Assembly: GCA_015680685.1 (NCBI GenBank)
Contig: MNCI01011050.1
Coordinates: forward strand, 11,971 to 73,629
Origin: Gnetum montanum
Taxonomy: Eukaryota > Streptophyta > Gnetopsida > Gnetales > Gnetaceae
Direction: 5' to 3'
DNA length: 61,659 bases
Part shown: in pieces, positions 23,771 to 34,617 of the stretch
Position numbering within the stretch: the stretch's first letter is position 1
Layout of the letters: every line of letters begins with the position of its first letter
The notes under the pieces: generated by a model
What the model saw: only the letters and a program-made list of their open reading frames with translations
The model's database searches: none
What the model was told of the DNA's origin: nothing
Made by a program: the position numbers and the translations under genes

Positions 23771-24142
23771 CGAGTGGCCTAAGTACATTAACAAAAACAT
23801 TAGGCAAAGGAAATAAAACAAGCACTTCACTTTTCATTAAATTGCAAATGCATGGTCCAAAATTATGTCCACATTTAGAGTGGCAACATCACCCAACAAC
23901 AAGGGTTCTATTTTAAAATTTAAAAAAATCAATCAATGAATAGACTATGGGTCTTTTCCTATGTCTTTATCTACTACCCCGCTAGGTCCTACATCCTTGT
24001 CTGGATCCTACATGAATCAAGAACAAAATAATGAACTAATGAGTGAGCAAGGCAATGCATAAGGGTATCATGAAATAAATTGCAATAAGGTAAAACTTGG
24101 CTAACCTAAGATGGGCTCGCATCCATGTCTAGTGGTATCTTG
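23771..24142. other. Element 2 spacer between array and antisense gene
   Basis: No gene seen. It would be the 3' flank of the minus-strand gene ending at 24143 and may hold its polyadenylation region. No array units. Confidence 0.5.
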
Positions 24143-27100
24143 TCAAGGTCGAAGGATTTCTTCCTCAGTTAAATTTTCCCAGTCTTCTTCTCCTAAATCA
24201 AGGCCTACTAAAATCTTTCCTTTCTCCATAGTTGTCCATGTGGGTGGCCATGGAGAAAAGGTGGCAGAGGTGGCCTCCCTAAAAAGCATGGTCATTTTCC
24301 TCTCGAGAGATTCACTAAACACTAAATGGTTCACAAATTTATCTTAGGCCCAAGTAGCACCAATTACATCAAGGAACAGCTTACAACCACGCCATTCTAT
24401 AGATGCATCTTGGTACTTTTGGCAATAAGAAACATGCTCCATTTTGTACATATGTTTTTGATTCTTTTGTGCCTACTCCCATTCATATACCTTGGCACTA
24501 TAATCTTTCTAATCTTGATTCTTTTGTGCTAAGAGATCTATTTGCATACATTGTTCAATTACTTCGCGTGTGGCCTCATTTTTGCCTCGTATGGTTCACC
24601 AATATGTAGCATAATCAATTATGACCATAGCCCAACTTCCTTCAAAATTATCAAGAGCCATTAGGAATTTTTTTCGTGATAGCAAGTCTTCTAGCTCGGC
24701 TGCCTAACTCACCTTCTCCTTTTCAAGTTTCTGAACTCATTTCCAGAGGTCTTCATTAACACGTCTACACTCCCACAGTGATTTTGCTGAGTGTAGCGCA
24801 CATCTACTTGCTTCATCATATACATGATGAGGCACCTCTATTACCTCTGAAGGGAGTTCAGGCACAGCTTTGACTTCAACTGCCTGTCTTGGGTCCCATT
24901 TAAGTTGTGAAGATGTTATACCAAAAACAAGGAAGTGTTAATCATGAGATGGTAGCAAAATGGAACAACATAAAAAGGAAATGCGATAGCCCAAATGCAT
25001 CCATCTCAGGCTCAATTTGCTTAAGGCAGTCAATCATGTCATCTACTACACCTTCCATAAAAGCAAACTTATCTAGGGTTTTCGCCCATGCCTGTAGGCA
25101 GAGAGTAGATGAAGACTTAGATCCCTTAGCAAAAGTAGTACGTGCTACATAATAAAGCACGTTAGCATTATAAAGGAAAGGGGGAAAGTGAGAGGATAAC
25201 ATAAATGATAGTGCAAAGCTCCTACCTAACAAACCCTTAGGGGTGAGAGTAGGGGGATCACCCATCGGTACATTGTCAAACAAACCAGCAAACTCACTGT
25301 CCTTAAAATGTAGCCCCTCTTCTTCAAGCTACCTTAAGAGTGTAGCAACTTCCTCTACTATCATATGTCCCTTGGGTTATAGAACACAATCTGCAAAAGG
25401 CTCCTCTATAGCAGGGGCCTCCTCCTCTACAGTAGGGGCCTTCTCTTCTGTGGAAGGGGCCTCTTCTTCAAGAGTAGAAACCTCTTCCTCATCTACCAAG
25501 AATAAGCCAAAGTCAAGGTACTAGTCCAACATATATGCATAAAAAAGAAAAAAAGCAACAAATAAGTTAGCTAAGGGATACTTACCAACGAGCTCAAACT
25601 GCACGTTCCAGACTTGGATGCGTAGACTTTTTCCCCTTCCTTCGCTCACATGTCAAGGCTCCTCTATAGGACGAGCCTTCTTAATTTGCAACTTTAAATT
25701 TATTATTTCTGCAATAAGGCATGCTTCCCTCACTGTGTTGCCCATGTTGGTGGGGGAATCCTCTCCAAAGTTGTCATGCACATGGAAGGATGATCTTGCT
25801 TGATCTTTGGTGGTCATGAAAAAAGACTCCCCAATAGCCTCTAGAGGGTCTTGAGACCATGTGCTGCGCAATATGTGATGGATCCATGGTTTGGATACCT
25901 GGGTACGATCTTGCATCACCCAGATCCCATTCTCCGAGACCACCAAACATTTGACAAACCTATGCAAACATGCTATCAAAAATGCAAAATACGCATGGAA
26001 ACGTGCATCAAGTTTTCCATGTAGTCAAATCATTTTAGCCCACAGGCCCTCTGCAAGATACTTAGCCCAGTTGTAATGTGCCCCCTCTTCCATAACAACC
26101 CTCATAATCCAAGCTTACTCTACCCCAAGAATTTTTCCTTGGGAAAGCAACTTGGAAAAAGCACGAGCCCAAAAGATGGAGTAAATTTGCTGGGCTACCT
26201 CCAATTTAACCTTTTTCATATAAATGCCCTTGCTATCTTTGTCAATGCCCAGCCATTCTTCTATGTCTCCTTGATGGTTTAGATCCTTACTAGTCTTTTC
26301 ACCCATGGGTAAACCATCAGATGGGATATCGAAGAGATATGAAAAAAGGTCATCAATGATCTCAAAGACCACTCGCACATTGTCAACTTATGTGCAAAAA
26401 TGGTCAGCACTTTTTGTAAAGGAATTGACGAGGGCAACCATTTCTATCATCGAGATGCTTGGGTTCATCGCTAAAAAGAGATCCATAAGCCCAGCCTCCT
26501 AAACATTTTGGGGCCCCATTACATATCCAACGCTATGACTCATCGACCTCACCATATTTAAAGATAAGATTAGCCTCATTACGTCCTGAGGTAATTACCG
26601 TAACCGCCTTATATTTAGCTGCTGCTGCAGTAACCAAGAATAAAATCAACCACAAAAAAATCAATCAAGAATACATGAAAAGAAACACATAATATAACTC
26701 ACCTAGTATGAACAGTGTGGGGAATGATGGTATTTGCACTAGTACTTCTTCTACAATGGGTATTCGACGAGATGTCCATTCACCATCCAACCACCCACAC
26801 TCCTCACACTTCATATAAAATTTAGAGTACTTAGTTGGATAAGTTCTAAAATCAGCCCCAAGTTGCTCTATAACACCAACATGCACATTCTTAGTGGAGG
26901 AGAACTCTTGTAGAGCCATTTGAGCCAAGGCTAACACCCCCTCTCTATCATGAAGGCCATCTTTATCGATCAAAAATCGAGCAATCGATAAAATATAATA
27001 AGCATTCCAAATCATACAAGATAAACAAAATAAAATGTCTAATCATCTTAATAGGACTCACCCGCCAACACAGTAAATGATTCCAAGTGGGTTTTGAAAA

Positions 27101-27339
27101 AATGTACCCATATGGCGAGCAATGAACAAAGTGTTATATTTATGGTAGCATTTGAACTCTAGCATCATACAAATCCAAGATAAGAGTCTTAAGCCTTTTG
27201 GACGTTGACTTGAGCCCCCTACCTCTTCCCCTTCAGTAGATCCATCTATCATGAATTTTAGGATACCTTGGTTTGCTCCAAGAAATAATGTTTCAATTAA
27301 GATGGCTGCTATTTTAGTAGACAAGTGCGACCATATCAT
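24143..27339 (-). pseudogene. Antisense multi-exon gene inside Element 2, protein of unknown function with coiled-coil C-terminus
   Basis: Lies on the strand opposite to gag and pol. Exon 1: 27339-27062 (starts MIWSHLSTKIAAIL), ending in donor GGTGAGT. Exon 2 ends at 26703 with donor AGGTGAGT (acceptor unresolved). Exon 3: 26624-25586, after acceptor TACTGCAG. Exon 4: 25492-25226 (Glu-rich, EEEVSTLEEEAPSTEEKA). Exon 5 from 25144. Introns of 78, 93 and 81 bases have GT-AG ends, and each join keeps the frame. Exon 3 has one frameshift near 26540 and stops; it includes VVFEIIDDLFSYLFDIPSDG, HYNWAKYLAEGLW and FHAYFAFLIACLHRFVKCL (a possible hydrophobic helix). The last part (24900-24143) is charged and heptad-like (LEKEKV, AAELEDLLSRKK) and ends EEDWENLTEEEILRP. 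I do not recognise the family. Several stops show it is now dead. Confidence 0.7.
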
Positions 27340-27450
27340 TACATTGAAGTGATGAACCAGGAATTCTAAGAATTCCTACACACCTTCTCAGAACTAGACT
27401 ACCTAGTTCCCTACTTGTGCATGTGGTGGGGGACATTAGACACAAGGATG

Positions 27451-27460
27451 CTTATATAGC
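27451..27460 (-). promoter_or_regulatory. Candidate TATA box of the antisense gene
   Basis: The minus strand reads GCTATATAAG, 112 bases before the ATG at 27339, a normal plant spacing for TATA plus leader. It is followed by the repeat-rich region 27590-27900 further upstream. Confidence 0.55.
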
Positions 27461-27589
27461 ATAGAATCCCTACTAGTTCAACTACAATTAGGATTGGCTT
27501 CAACATAACCCTGCATTTCACAATGAAAACATTAGTTCATAATAAGGGCAAATTTTGAAGGAAAGGATTTTTGAAAAATGTCTCAGAGT

Positions 27590-27900
27590 GTCAGTTACAC
27601 TTCTATAAAGCGTAGTAACCTTTTATGGAAATTCTTTTTCTAAGTATAGCATATGACAACCATAGGACCATCAATCGAACCAAAATTTTACTAGGTATTC
27701 ATCCCATTCCTATGACTTTTCATGCAACGTAGCAAATATAGTGTCCCACATAGCATAGCAATTAAACCCTATATGTAGCATAGCAGCTACATCTCATGTA
27801 ACGTAGCAACTACATCTCATGCAATGTAGTAGCTATGTCTTGTGTAATGTAGCAAGCATCATGCTTACAAAGAGTGTAGCGACGCAAGCAAGAAAACATT
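27590..27900. repeat. Cluster of GTAGC/GCATAG motifs upstream of antisense gene
   Basis: Units such as 'aacgtagcaactacatctcatg' recur about every 27 bases (27720-27870), interspersed with 'gcatagca'. The same short motifs fill the Element 2 LTR. Several pairs are inverted (gtagc...gctac). Confidence 0.7.
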
Positions 27901-28139
27901 TCTAGTCTGCCAGTTATGCTATAGGGACAACATAGCCTAAGGGTAAACACAGAATGCTTGCAAAGCCCTTGCCCTATTCCATTGCATGAAACACAAAAAG
28001 AAATCCATCACACAAATGCATAGTATCAAAAAAACCCTCCCCACATGCGTTATGCTACATAGGACACTTCAAACCCTCATTTTATACCACTACTCAAGAC
28101 ACCCTTGTCATTACCTTAGTGTAGAACCAAAAAGAGAAA

Positions 28140-28345
28140 GAGGAAAATGTGCATTGCTCCTAGCCATGGTGATGGCAGCCATAGCCGCAGCCACAGTGCA
28201 ATGGCCATGGTGGTGGCAATAGCCATGGTAGCATCAGCGACCATAGCGTAGCAGTTGTGGCAATAGCCATGGCCATAGCGGCAGTAGTCATGGCCATAAC
28301 GACAGCAGCCACGGCGTAGTGGCCATAGTAGCTGTGACAACCAAG
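28140..28345. repeat. Imperfect GCCATGG/GCCATAGC minisatellite
   Basis: About 200 bases in which 'gccatggyrg', 'gccatagcg' and 'gcagccac' motifs alternate at 9-24-base spacing. The open frames over it on both strands are products of the repeat. Confidence 0.75.
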
Positions 28346-28700
28346 GCATGTTGGTCACAACAGAGATGGTGGTGACAATAGTCCCACTTGGTAAATTGCC
28401 CTTATTTCAAAAAAAACGTAACATAAACGAAGGTAATGTAATGGCCTACTAGGCAGACGGTGCTTCTTGCCACTCTTCAATACGTGCTCTAGGAAGACGT
28501 CATAAGGTGTGCTCCCCTTCATCCACATTTGCAAGGCCCTGGTGTCTACACTCACTTTTGCATGCCATTGTCTTGTTGTCAAGTTCTGGGTTGTCAGTGG
28601 TTACACTATGCAAGTGCTACGCTCTCTTCTCTGGACTATGCTACACTTTGGACTGTTAGCTCTAACAATGAAAATGACAGGTTTACCATGGGTAAACCCC

Positions 28701-28890
28701 TATTTATACCCTTCAGGGTTATATGACATGTCACTTTTCCAGGATGTTCCATGTCCCTTGCGTGACGCAAAACATCCCATGTCCCACACGTAACGTGGGA
28801 TGATCTATGTTTCGTTCGTAATGCGGGACGTCCTGTGTCCCATATGTAACACGGGACATTCCATGTTCCATGTAGCGTAGCACACAAATT
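28701..28890 (-). promoter_or_regulatory. Second candidate antisense promoter: TATA box with upstream hyphenated palindromes
   Basis: On the minus strand TATAAATA at 28708-28701. Upstream (28735-28885) are four palindromes spaced about 30 bases: ttgcgtgacgcaa, cccacacgtaacgtggg, cgttcgtaatgcgggacg (imperfect) and gtcccatatgtaacacgggac trimmed to arms GTCCC/GGGAC. It could drive a longer leader for the gene starting at 27339. Function is inferred only from layout. Confidence 0.4.
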
Positions 28891-29430
28891 TTCCAAAAAA
28901 AAATTAGTTAATTTTTTTGAACATTTGATTCAACCCCTCACTTTAAGCCTTTGAATTCAGCTCAAGGCTTTACATTTGTAGGCACCATGATGGTACGCTA
29001 TGACCTTAAACTGGTAATTTTGAGATATTACATAATTAATTTGCATGCATTTCGCTTCATGTTGCTATGTTAGGCAGGTACCACTTGACATCTTTTGTTT
29101 GTTGGCTATTTTGTAGGATTGTTTGGGAAAATAGCCATGCATGATGATCTTTGTTCACCTTTGATTTTGACAAACCCCCATGGTAATTCATGAGATGCCT
29201 GAACATAGAGCTCATGGACTTTGAGCCACCTCCTTGTAACACCAACGTAGCATCCTTAGAAATGTTACTAGACTGGCTAGAACATCTGGTCCAAGCCTTA
29301 GACTTGGAAGCTGGTGACATAACTGAGGATCCACTTATAGAAATTCTTGTGACCACACACAAAGGTGAGGTGAGAACTTTAAATCTTAGCTCTTTACTAG
29401 AGCCACAGATTTAACAAAATATCTCTAAAA
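28891..29430 (+). other. Element 2 region before RT
   Basis: Contains one 'atgaccttaaactgg' copy of the array core at about 28998, then a degenerate frame (29190-29414: MRCLNIELMDFEPPPCNTN...LEPQI) that resembles the variable lead-in between protease and RT of Tat elements. No domain. Confidence 0.5.
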
Positions 29431-30205
29431 AGCTTAGACCCACGCATAATACAACACAATGTTATCTTAGATTCATGTGTCAAAGTAGTCAAACAAAAAG
29501 CTCATAAAATTAAACTAGATATTGCACTAGCTATTCACGATGAAATCACCAAGCTCTACCAAGCCGGGTTCATCCAAGTTGTTGATTACGCAAACTAGGT
29601 ATCAAACATCGTGGTTGTCCCCAAGAAAATTGGGGGCATACGCATCTATATAGATCTTCGAGATTTGAATAAAGCAACCATCAAGAATGATTTTTTCTTA
29701 CCCGGTATCAACCAACTTGTTGATACCATGGCTGGCCATGCCTTATTATCCTTCATGGATGGATTCTTGAGATACAATCAAACCCATATAAACCCTGAAC
29801 ATCAACTTGCTACTACCTTCATGACCCCTTGGGGAACGTTTTGTTACACAATGATGCCCTTCAGACTAAAAAATGTTGGAGCAACATACTAGCGAGCTAT
29901 GACTTACATTTTTAGTGACTATCTTTTAGAACAACTAAATGACTATGTTGATGATATAGCAGTCAAATCTAAGAAAGCTCCTAATCACACAAATGACTTA
30001 AACCTAGTCCTTCAACGTTTTCGTAGGCATGACCTTTGTCTCAATCCCAAAAAATGTGTCTTCGAGGTCAAAACTGGACACATGTTAGGCTTCGTAGTAT
30101 CAGAAAAAGGAATACGTGTAGACCCGGACAAAGTCAAGGACATTATCAACTTAGCACCATCCACAAACCTTAAAGAGTTGTGCTGGTTACAAGGTAGGGT
30201 ATAGT
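29430..30205 (+). pseudogene. Element 2 reverse transcriptase
   Basis: Lead-in VKQKAHKIKLDIALAIHDEI and LYQAGFIQVVDYAN; then VVVPKKIGGIRIYIDLRDLN (29607), LPGINQLVDTMAGHALLSFM, TTFMTPWGTFCYTMMPFRL (29815), and catalytic YVDDIAVKSKK (29944) intact. It ends with HDLCLNPKKCVFEV and GFVVSEKGIRVDPDKV (30095). Two in-frame stops (near 29596 and 29889) and one near 30201 break an otherwise good frame. It copies the genomic RNA to cDNA. Confidence 0.93.
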
Positions 30206-30228
30206 TCATATGAAGGTTTATTACGAGG

Positions 30229-30770
30229 TTGACAGATAAATTACATCCAATGCAACACTTGCTCAAAAAAGGAGCTAACTTTGAGTGGTTGAACCAATGC
30301 CAAGAAGCATTTGATAACTTGAAAAAGAAGCTTGTTCATCCTCCTACTGTTTATCCTCCACAAAGAAATAAGCCCTTCTACTTTTATCTTACAACTTTAG
30401 ATATGTCCATTGCTGCTCTACTCTATCAAAAGAGGGATGATCGCTCTGAAATTCCTATTTACTACCTAAGTCATGCACTAATAGCTTACGAAGCAAAATA
30501 CAATGATGTAGAAAAAATTGTCTTACTTTAGTATTTGCACTTAAAAAATGGAGACACCATTTGTTTCATAGCCAAGTCAACATCATTTGCAAAAATAACA
30601 TACTCAAGGCCATTACAACCAATATATATGAAAGTAGTAGGATAGCCAGGTGGAAAGCAATAACTGCAAAATTTGACCTACACTACATAGCACAGTCATC
30701 TACAAAAGATCAAGCGATAGCCATGCAACTTATAGTTTCACCCATAGATGACTAGGCAACAATAGAAACT
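30229..30770 (+). pseudogene. Element 2 RNase H (first, gypsy type)
   Basis: LTDKLHPMQHLLKKGANFEW and CQEAFDNLKKKLVHPPTVYPP mark the connection; FYFYLTTLDMSIAALLYQKRDD contains the RNase H start with the acidic residue in LDMS, and YYLSHALIAYEAKYNDVEKI the next helix. A stop at 30529 and a frameshift near 30540 separate the last part (KAITTNIYESSRIARW). Confidence 0.85.
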
Positions 30771-30834
30771 AAATTTCCAAACAAGCATGTTAGTAATATA
30801 AGCATAGTATCCTGAAAACTTTGAAGCTATTTTA

Positions 30835-31377
30835 CACTTTGATGGTGCCTCAACCACACAAGGTGGCAGTGTTGCTGCTATTCTCACATTTCCCTCCAAA
30901 GAGATCTGACCTTTCGGATACCACTTCACGTTTCTTTGCATGAATAATGTAGCAAAATACAAGGGTCTCCTTAGGGGCATTTTAGCAGCTCAGGGGTCAA
31001 GGATCTGAAATTTAGCAATTTGAGGTAATTCGTAATTGGTTATTAACCAAGTCACAGAGGTCTACGACTATAAATAACAACACCTACAACCTTACTATGA
31101 TTTGGTGAAACACTTATTAAAACAATTTACAATCTTGGATGTTCAATACATCCCCCACAATGAAAACACTATAGCCAACACATTATCCACTCTAGATTTA
31201 AGTGTGCCACCACACCTATTTGCTAACTTACCTACTTCAATAGTAAAATGCACTAACAAAATCGTTCACACAACAAATATTGTGTTTGTAAGTGCAACCC
31301 ACACTCAAGAATGGTATGATGACATCAAAGCATATCTTCAGCATGGCAAACCTCCACAAAACCTAACATCCACCTAA
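30835..31377 (+). pseudogene. Element 2 second RNase H, archaeal type
   Basis: FDGASTTQGGSVAAILTFPS at 30838 carries the first catalytic Asp (DGAS). It is followed by MNNVAKYKGLLRGILAA, with Lys where the catalytic Glu of AEYEAL is expected, GNS-LVINQVTEVYDYK (GDS changed to GNS), and TILDVQYIPHNENTIANTLS, where the final D of ADALA is lost. This extra domain is a known marker of the Tat/Ogre lineage. Three catalytic positions are substituted, so it is dead. It lies between the first RNase H and integrase, as in that lineage. Confidence 0.85.
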
Positions 31378-31431
31378 AAAGACGTAGTGAGAAAATGAGC
31401 ACAACAATATGTCCTTGTAGGTGATAATTCT

Positions 31432-32552
31432 TTGTGTCATAGATCCTATGATGGGATACTGCTAACTTGCATAAGTGGTGAAGAAGCCCAAAAAAATTTT
31501 GATCAAATCCATGAGAGACTATGTGGAGGGCACATAGCTCCTAGGGCTATGGTGGCAAAAATTAGGCATCTAGGCTACTATTGGCCTTATATGAAGCACA
31601 ATTGCATCTCTAAGGTTAAGACATGCGACATATGTCAACACCATGGGAATCTAATACATGTATCACCTACTGAGTTTCATACCATGCAAATCACGTGGCC
31701 TTTTCAACGATGGGGACTAGACATCATAGGTCCCATAGCGCCCAAGTCTTCCGTAGGGCATAGTTTCATTATTGCTACAACTAAGTACTTCATGAAGTGG
31801 GTAGAATTTATTCCCCTTAGGAAGACCACATCTCAATAGGTTTGCAAATTCATTTTGGATAATATAGTGACTCAATTTCGCCTTCCTATGACTATTGTTA
31901 TAGACAATGGGCCCCAATTTAGTAGCATAGAAACTAGAGCCTTTTGTGAAAACCTTGGCATTAAACACTCTTTCTCATCGCCCTACTATCCTCAAGCAAA
32001 TAGCCAAGTAGAAGCCACCAATAAAGCCATTGTCAACCTTCTGAAGAAGATGCTCAGCAGTAGCAAGTGACGATGGCATGAGCAACTTGTCTACATGCTT
32101 TGGGCCTATCACACGACATGAAGAACTACCAAAGGTAAGACACCATATAGTCTTTTATACATATCTAAAGCAATGTTACCTCTTGAATTGTAGGTCCTGT
32201 CTCTTTGAATGATCCTCTTGAACTTTATGGATGAGGCTCAAAACAACGAGTCAAGAATCATTGATCTTGACTACATGGAGGAAGAGCGCATCCAAACGCT
32301 TAATCGCATCGAGTGGTATCAAGAAAAAAATGGCAAAAACATCATTGCAATCTACATCAACACCTGATCAAAAAAGGGGATCTAGTCTTCAAGGCCGTTC
32401 ACGAGCCTGTGAACAAATTCTTAGCTAACTGGGAAGGGCCTTTTTTGGTCACAAAAGCGTATGAAAATGGGGCATTCAAGCTGGCTGACTTAGACAGCAA
32501 CGAGTTTGCTAATCCTGTCAATCACCTATACCTAAAACTGTATTACGCCTAA
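31432..32552 (+). pseudogene. Element 2 integrase
   Basis: Zinc region: HERLCGGHIAPRAMVAKIRH, YYWPYMKHNC and CDICQHHGN (31528-31650), giving H, H, C, C. Core: FQRWGLDIIGPIAPKSS (first Asp, 31706), IVIDNGPQFSS (second Asp, 31893), and SQVEATNKAIVNLLKK (Glu, 32003). The C-terminal part in another frame has LIKKGDLVFKAV, FLANWEGPFLVTKAYENGAF and NHLYLKLYYA, ending at 32552. Stops at 31837 and 32068 and frameshifts around 32080-32310 break it. It inserts the cDNA copy. Confidence 0.92.
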
Positions 32553-32596
32553 CATGCAATGTTGCATCGATACTAAAGCAAGGTAAGCAACTCATC

Positions 32597-33110
32597 CACT
32601 ATGACATTAAACTGGCATAGATCATCTGCTACAACATTAAACTGCCACAGATCATCTGCTATGATGTTAAACTGGCACAGAGCATCCACCATGACATTAA
32701 ATTGGCACAAACCATCCGATATGATCTTAAATTAGCACAAAGTGTCTATCATGACGTTAAACTAGCACAGATCATCTACTACAATGTTAAATTGGCATAG
32801 CTCATCTGCTATGACGTTACACTGGCACAGAGCATCCACCATGATGTTAAACTGGCATAGATCGTCCACTATGATGTTAAACTAGCACAGCATGTCCTTA
32901 GGCTATGACATTAAACTAGCATCCACAACATGGTATGCTATGACCTTAAATTGGCCATACATTATTTACTACAACATTGAACTAGCACAAGGGTCTTCTG
33001 GGACCTTAAGCCAGCACATCATGGTCCACCTGGACCTTAAACTAGGACCACGGTCTACTAAGACCTAAAACTGGCATAGCCAATGGTCTACCAAAACCTA
33101 AAACTGGGTT
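32597..33110 (+). repeat. 30-bp tandem array in the 3' region of Element 2 (about 17 units)
   Basis: Unit close to 'tatgacattaaactggcaca' plus 'gatcatctgc', period 30 for the first nine units, then more variable. It begins 45 bases after the integrase stop. In Ogre/Tat elements this 3' untranslated position is known to carry variable tandem repeats that can seed satellites. Confidence 0.92.
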
Positions 33111-34603
33111 TGCAAGGAAACATTTCTAATCCAACACATGTGATCTTGTGAACAAGTGAGCAGGCATACTTCTAATCTTCCATCGCCTAAACTTCTAAGC
33201 AAGATGGGGTCAGGCGTTGCAATTCTAGGATGAAGTTTGCACCACAAAGGAAAAACCCTTTGGAACATTTGCAATGTTACCATCCCTAGCATCTTGCTAA
33301 TCTTCCAGAGATGCCATTGGGCATCTTGCTGACCTTCCAAGGCTACCGCCATCATCACTAATCATTTTGGCCATAGCTTCCACTATTAACACCTCTCGCT
33401 GGAGTCCCAAAAGTACTATGGCCCAACCATAGTACTGCCATCCTCCATCCCTCGCCATCGTTAGAGTCTGAACGAGCATTCAATTGTTGGGCTTCTTACC
33501 TTGTAGTTGAATTTCCTGGCTCTTGCCTTTAGTGAGGATTCTTGAGCACCAACATCACCATTGCTCCTAACCTCTTGAGTGCTCACTTCCAATATGGCTG
33601 CTGGAGCCTTCTATCTTGCCACCATCGATGCCTGTACTAGCCTTCCTACTTTGGACATTGCATGCACCTAACATAGCACTTGCAGCCCTTGTAGTGTCCC
33701 AAGCAAATAGGACTTCACCCTCACTTCACATGGTGGTTGTTTTTTTTCCTAGTTTTCTCTCTATTGCATTTGTAGGATGAAGCCTGGATGATGTCATTCA
33801 AGGGCACATTCCACTACGATAGAAAGACACTACATTGTTCCAATGTGTTCGCTCTAGCTTACCTAGCTGCTTGAGAGTGCATATCCCTAATGTCCCCTAA
33901 ACCAACCTAACCTCTACCTCTTGATTTTGCAATCTTTCTCATCCCTTGTAAGCTTTCCCAATGCACATGTAACCTTTCTCATAGTCAGCTACTGAACCCA
34001 TGACAGACATAACATAACTCATCCCATGGGGAGCCTTTGTGGACTAGCCAAAGCCCCAAACGGATGTAACACAACTCATCCCAGGGAGGAAACACCTGTC
34101 CTATAGATGCAATGTGGTTGCCTCTAAGAAAATATGGCATATAGTTTGCCTGGTAATGTAAAAAAACAAAACAAAATAAAAAAAATCTATGATGATGAAA
34201 AATGGGATAAGTCAAGTGCCTGAGTCAAAAGATGCAATTATCGTTTTATAACCAATCTGGCCTTGGATCGACCATCTCGTAAGCAATCCGACAACAGGTC
34301 AAACTCCAAAGGGAAGGACACTTCCGCATGCTAACTCCCTCACAAGCACTCTAATGAGGGATCACACTATGGCAACGGTCCTCATGGCATCACACCCTAC
34401 ATCTTTCCTTTTCTATCCATTGTCCCTTGATCCCATCTCCTCAAACCTATCTACTATTCTCTACCATACTTCATTTCCCTGGCACTCTCAAGCATAGCAA
34501 AGCATCATCTAAGCAAATACTAATAAATGGTGTTGGTGTCATGTTCATCATGGTGTTTCATATTCTTTATCAACGTCTCTCAGGCAAATCCTCTAGACAT
34601 CGA
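33111..34603 (+). other. Element 2 3' untranslated region
   Basis: About 1.5 kb without a recognisable gene. It contains a short direct repeat ('acataactcatccca' near 34013 and 'acacaactcatccca' near 34069). Nothing else supportable. Confidence 0.7.
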
Positions 34604-34617
34604 CAAAGAGGGACCAG
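34604..34617 (+). promoter_or_regulatory. Element 2 polypurine tract
   Basis: The purine-rich aaagagggaccag abuts the 3' LTR start TGAAACACC; this is the expected plus-strand primer. Confidence 0.65.

Noticed and set aside
28116-28358. Open frames rich in Ala/Met/Trp or Tyr/His/Gly
   Set aside because: Produced by the GCCATGG/GCCATAGC minisatellite.
32597-33110. Regular 30-bp repeats resembling a CRISPR array
   Set aside because: Units are contiguous and diverged with no constant repeat/unique spacer alternation; the plant retrotransposon context explains them.
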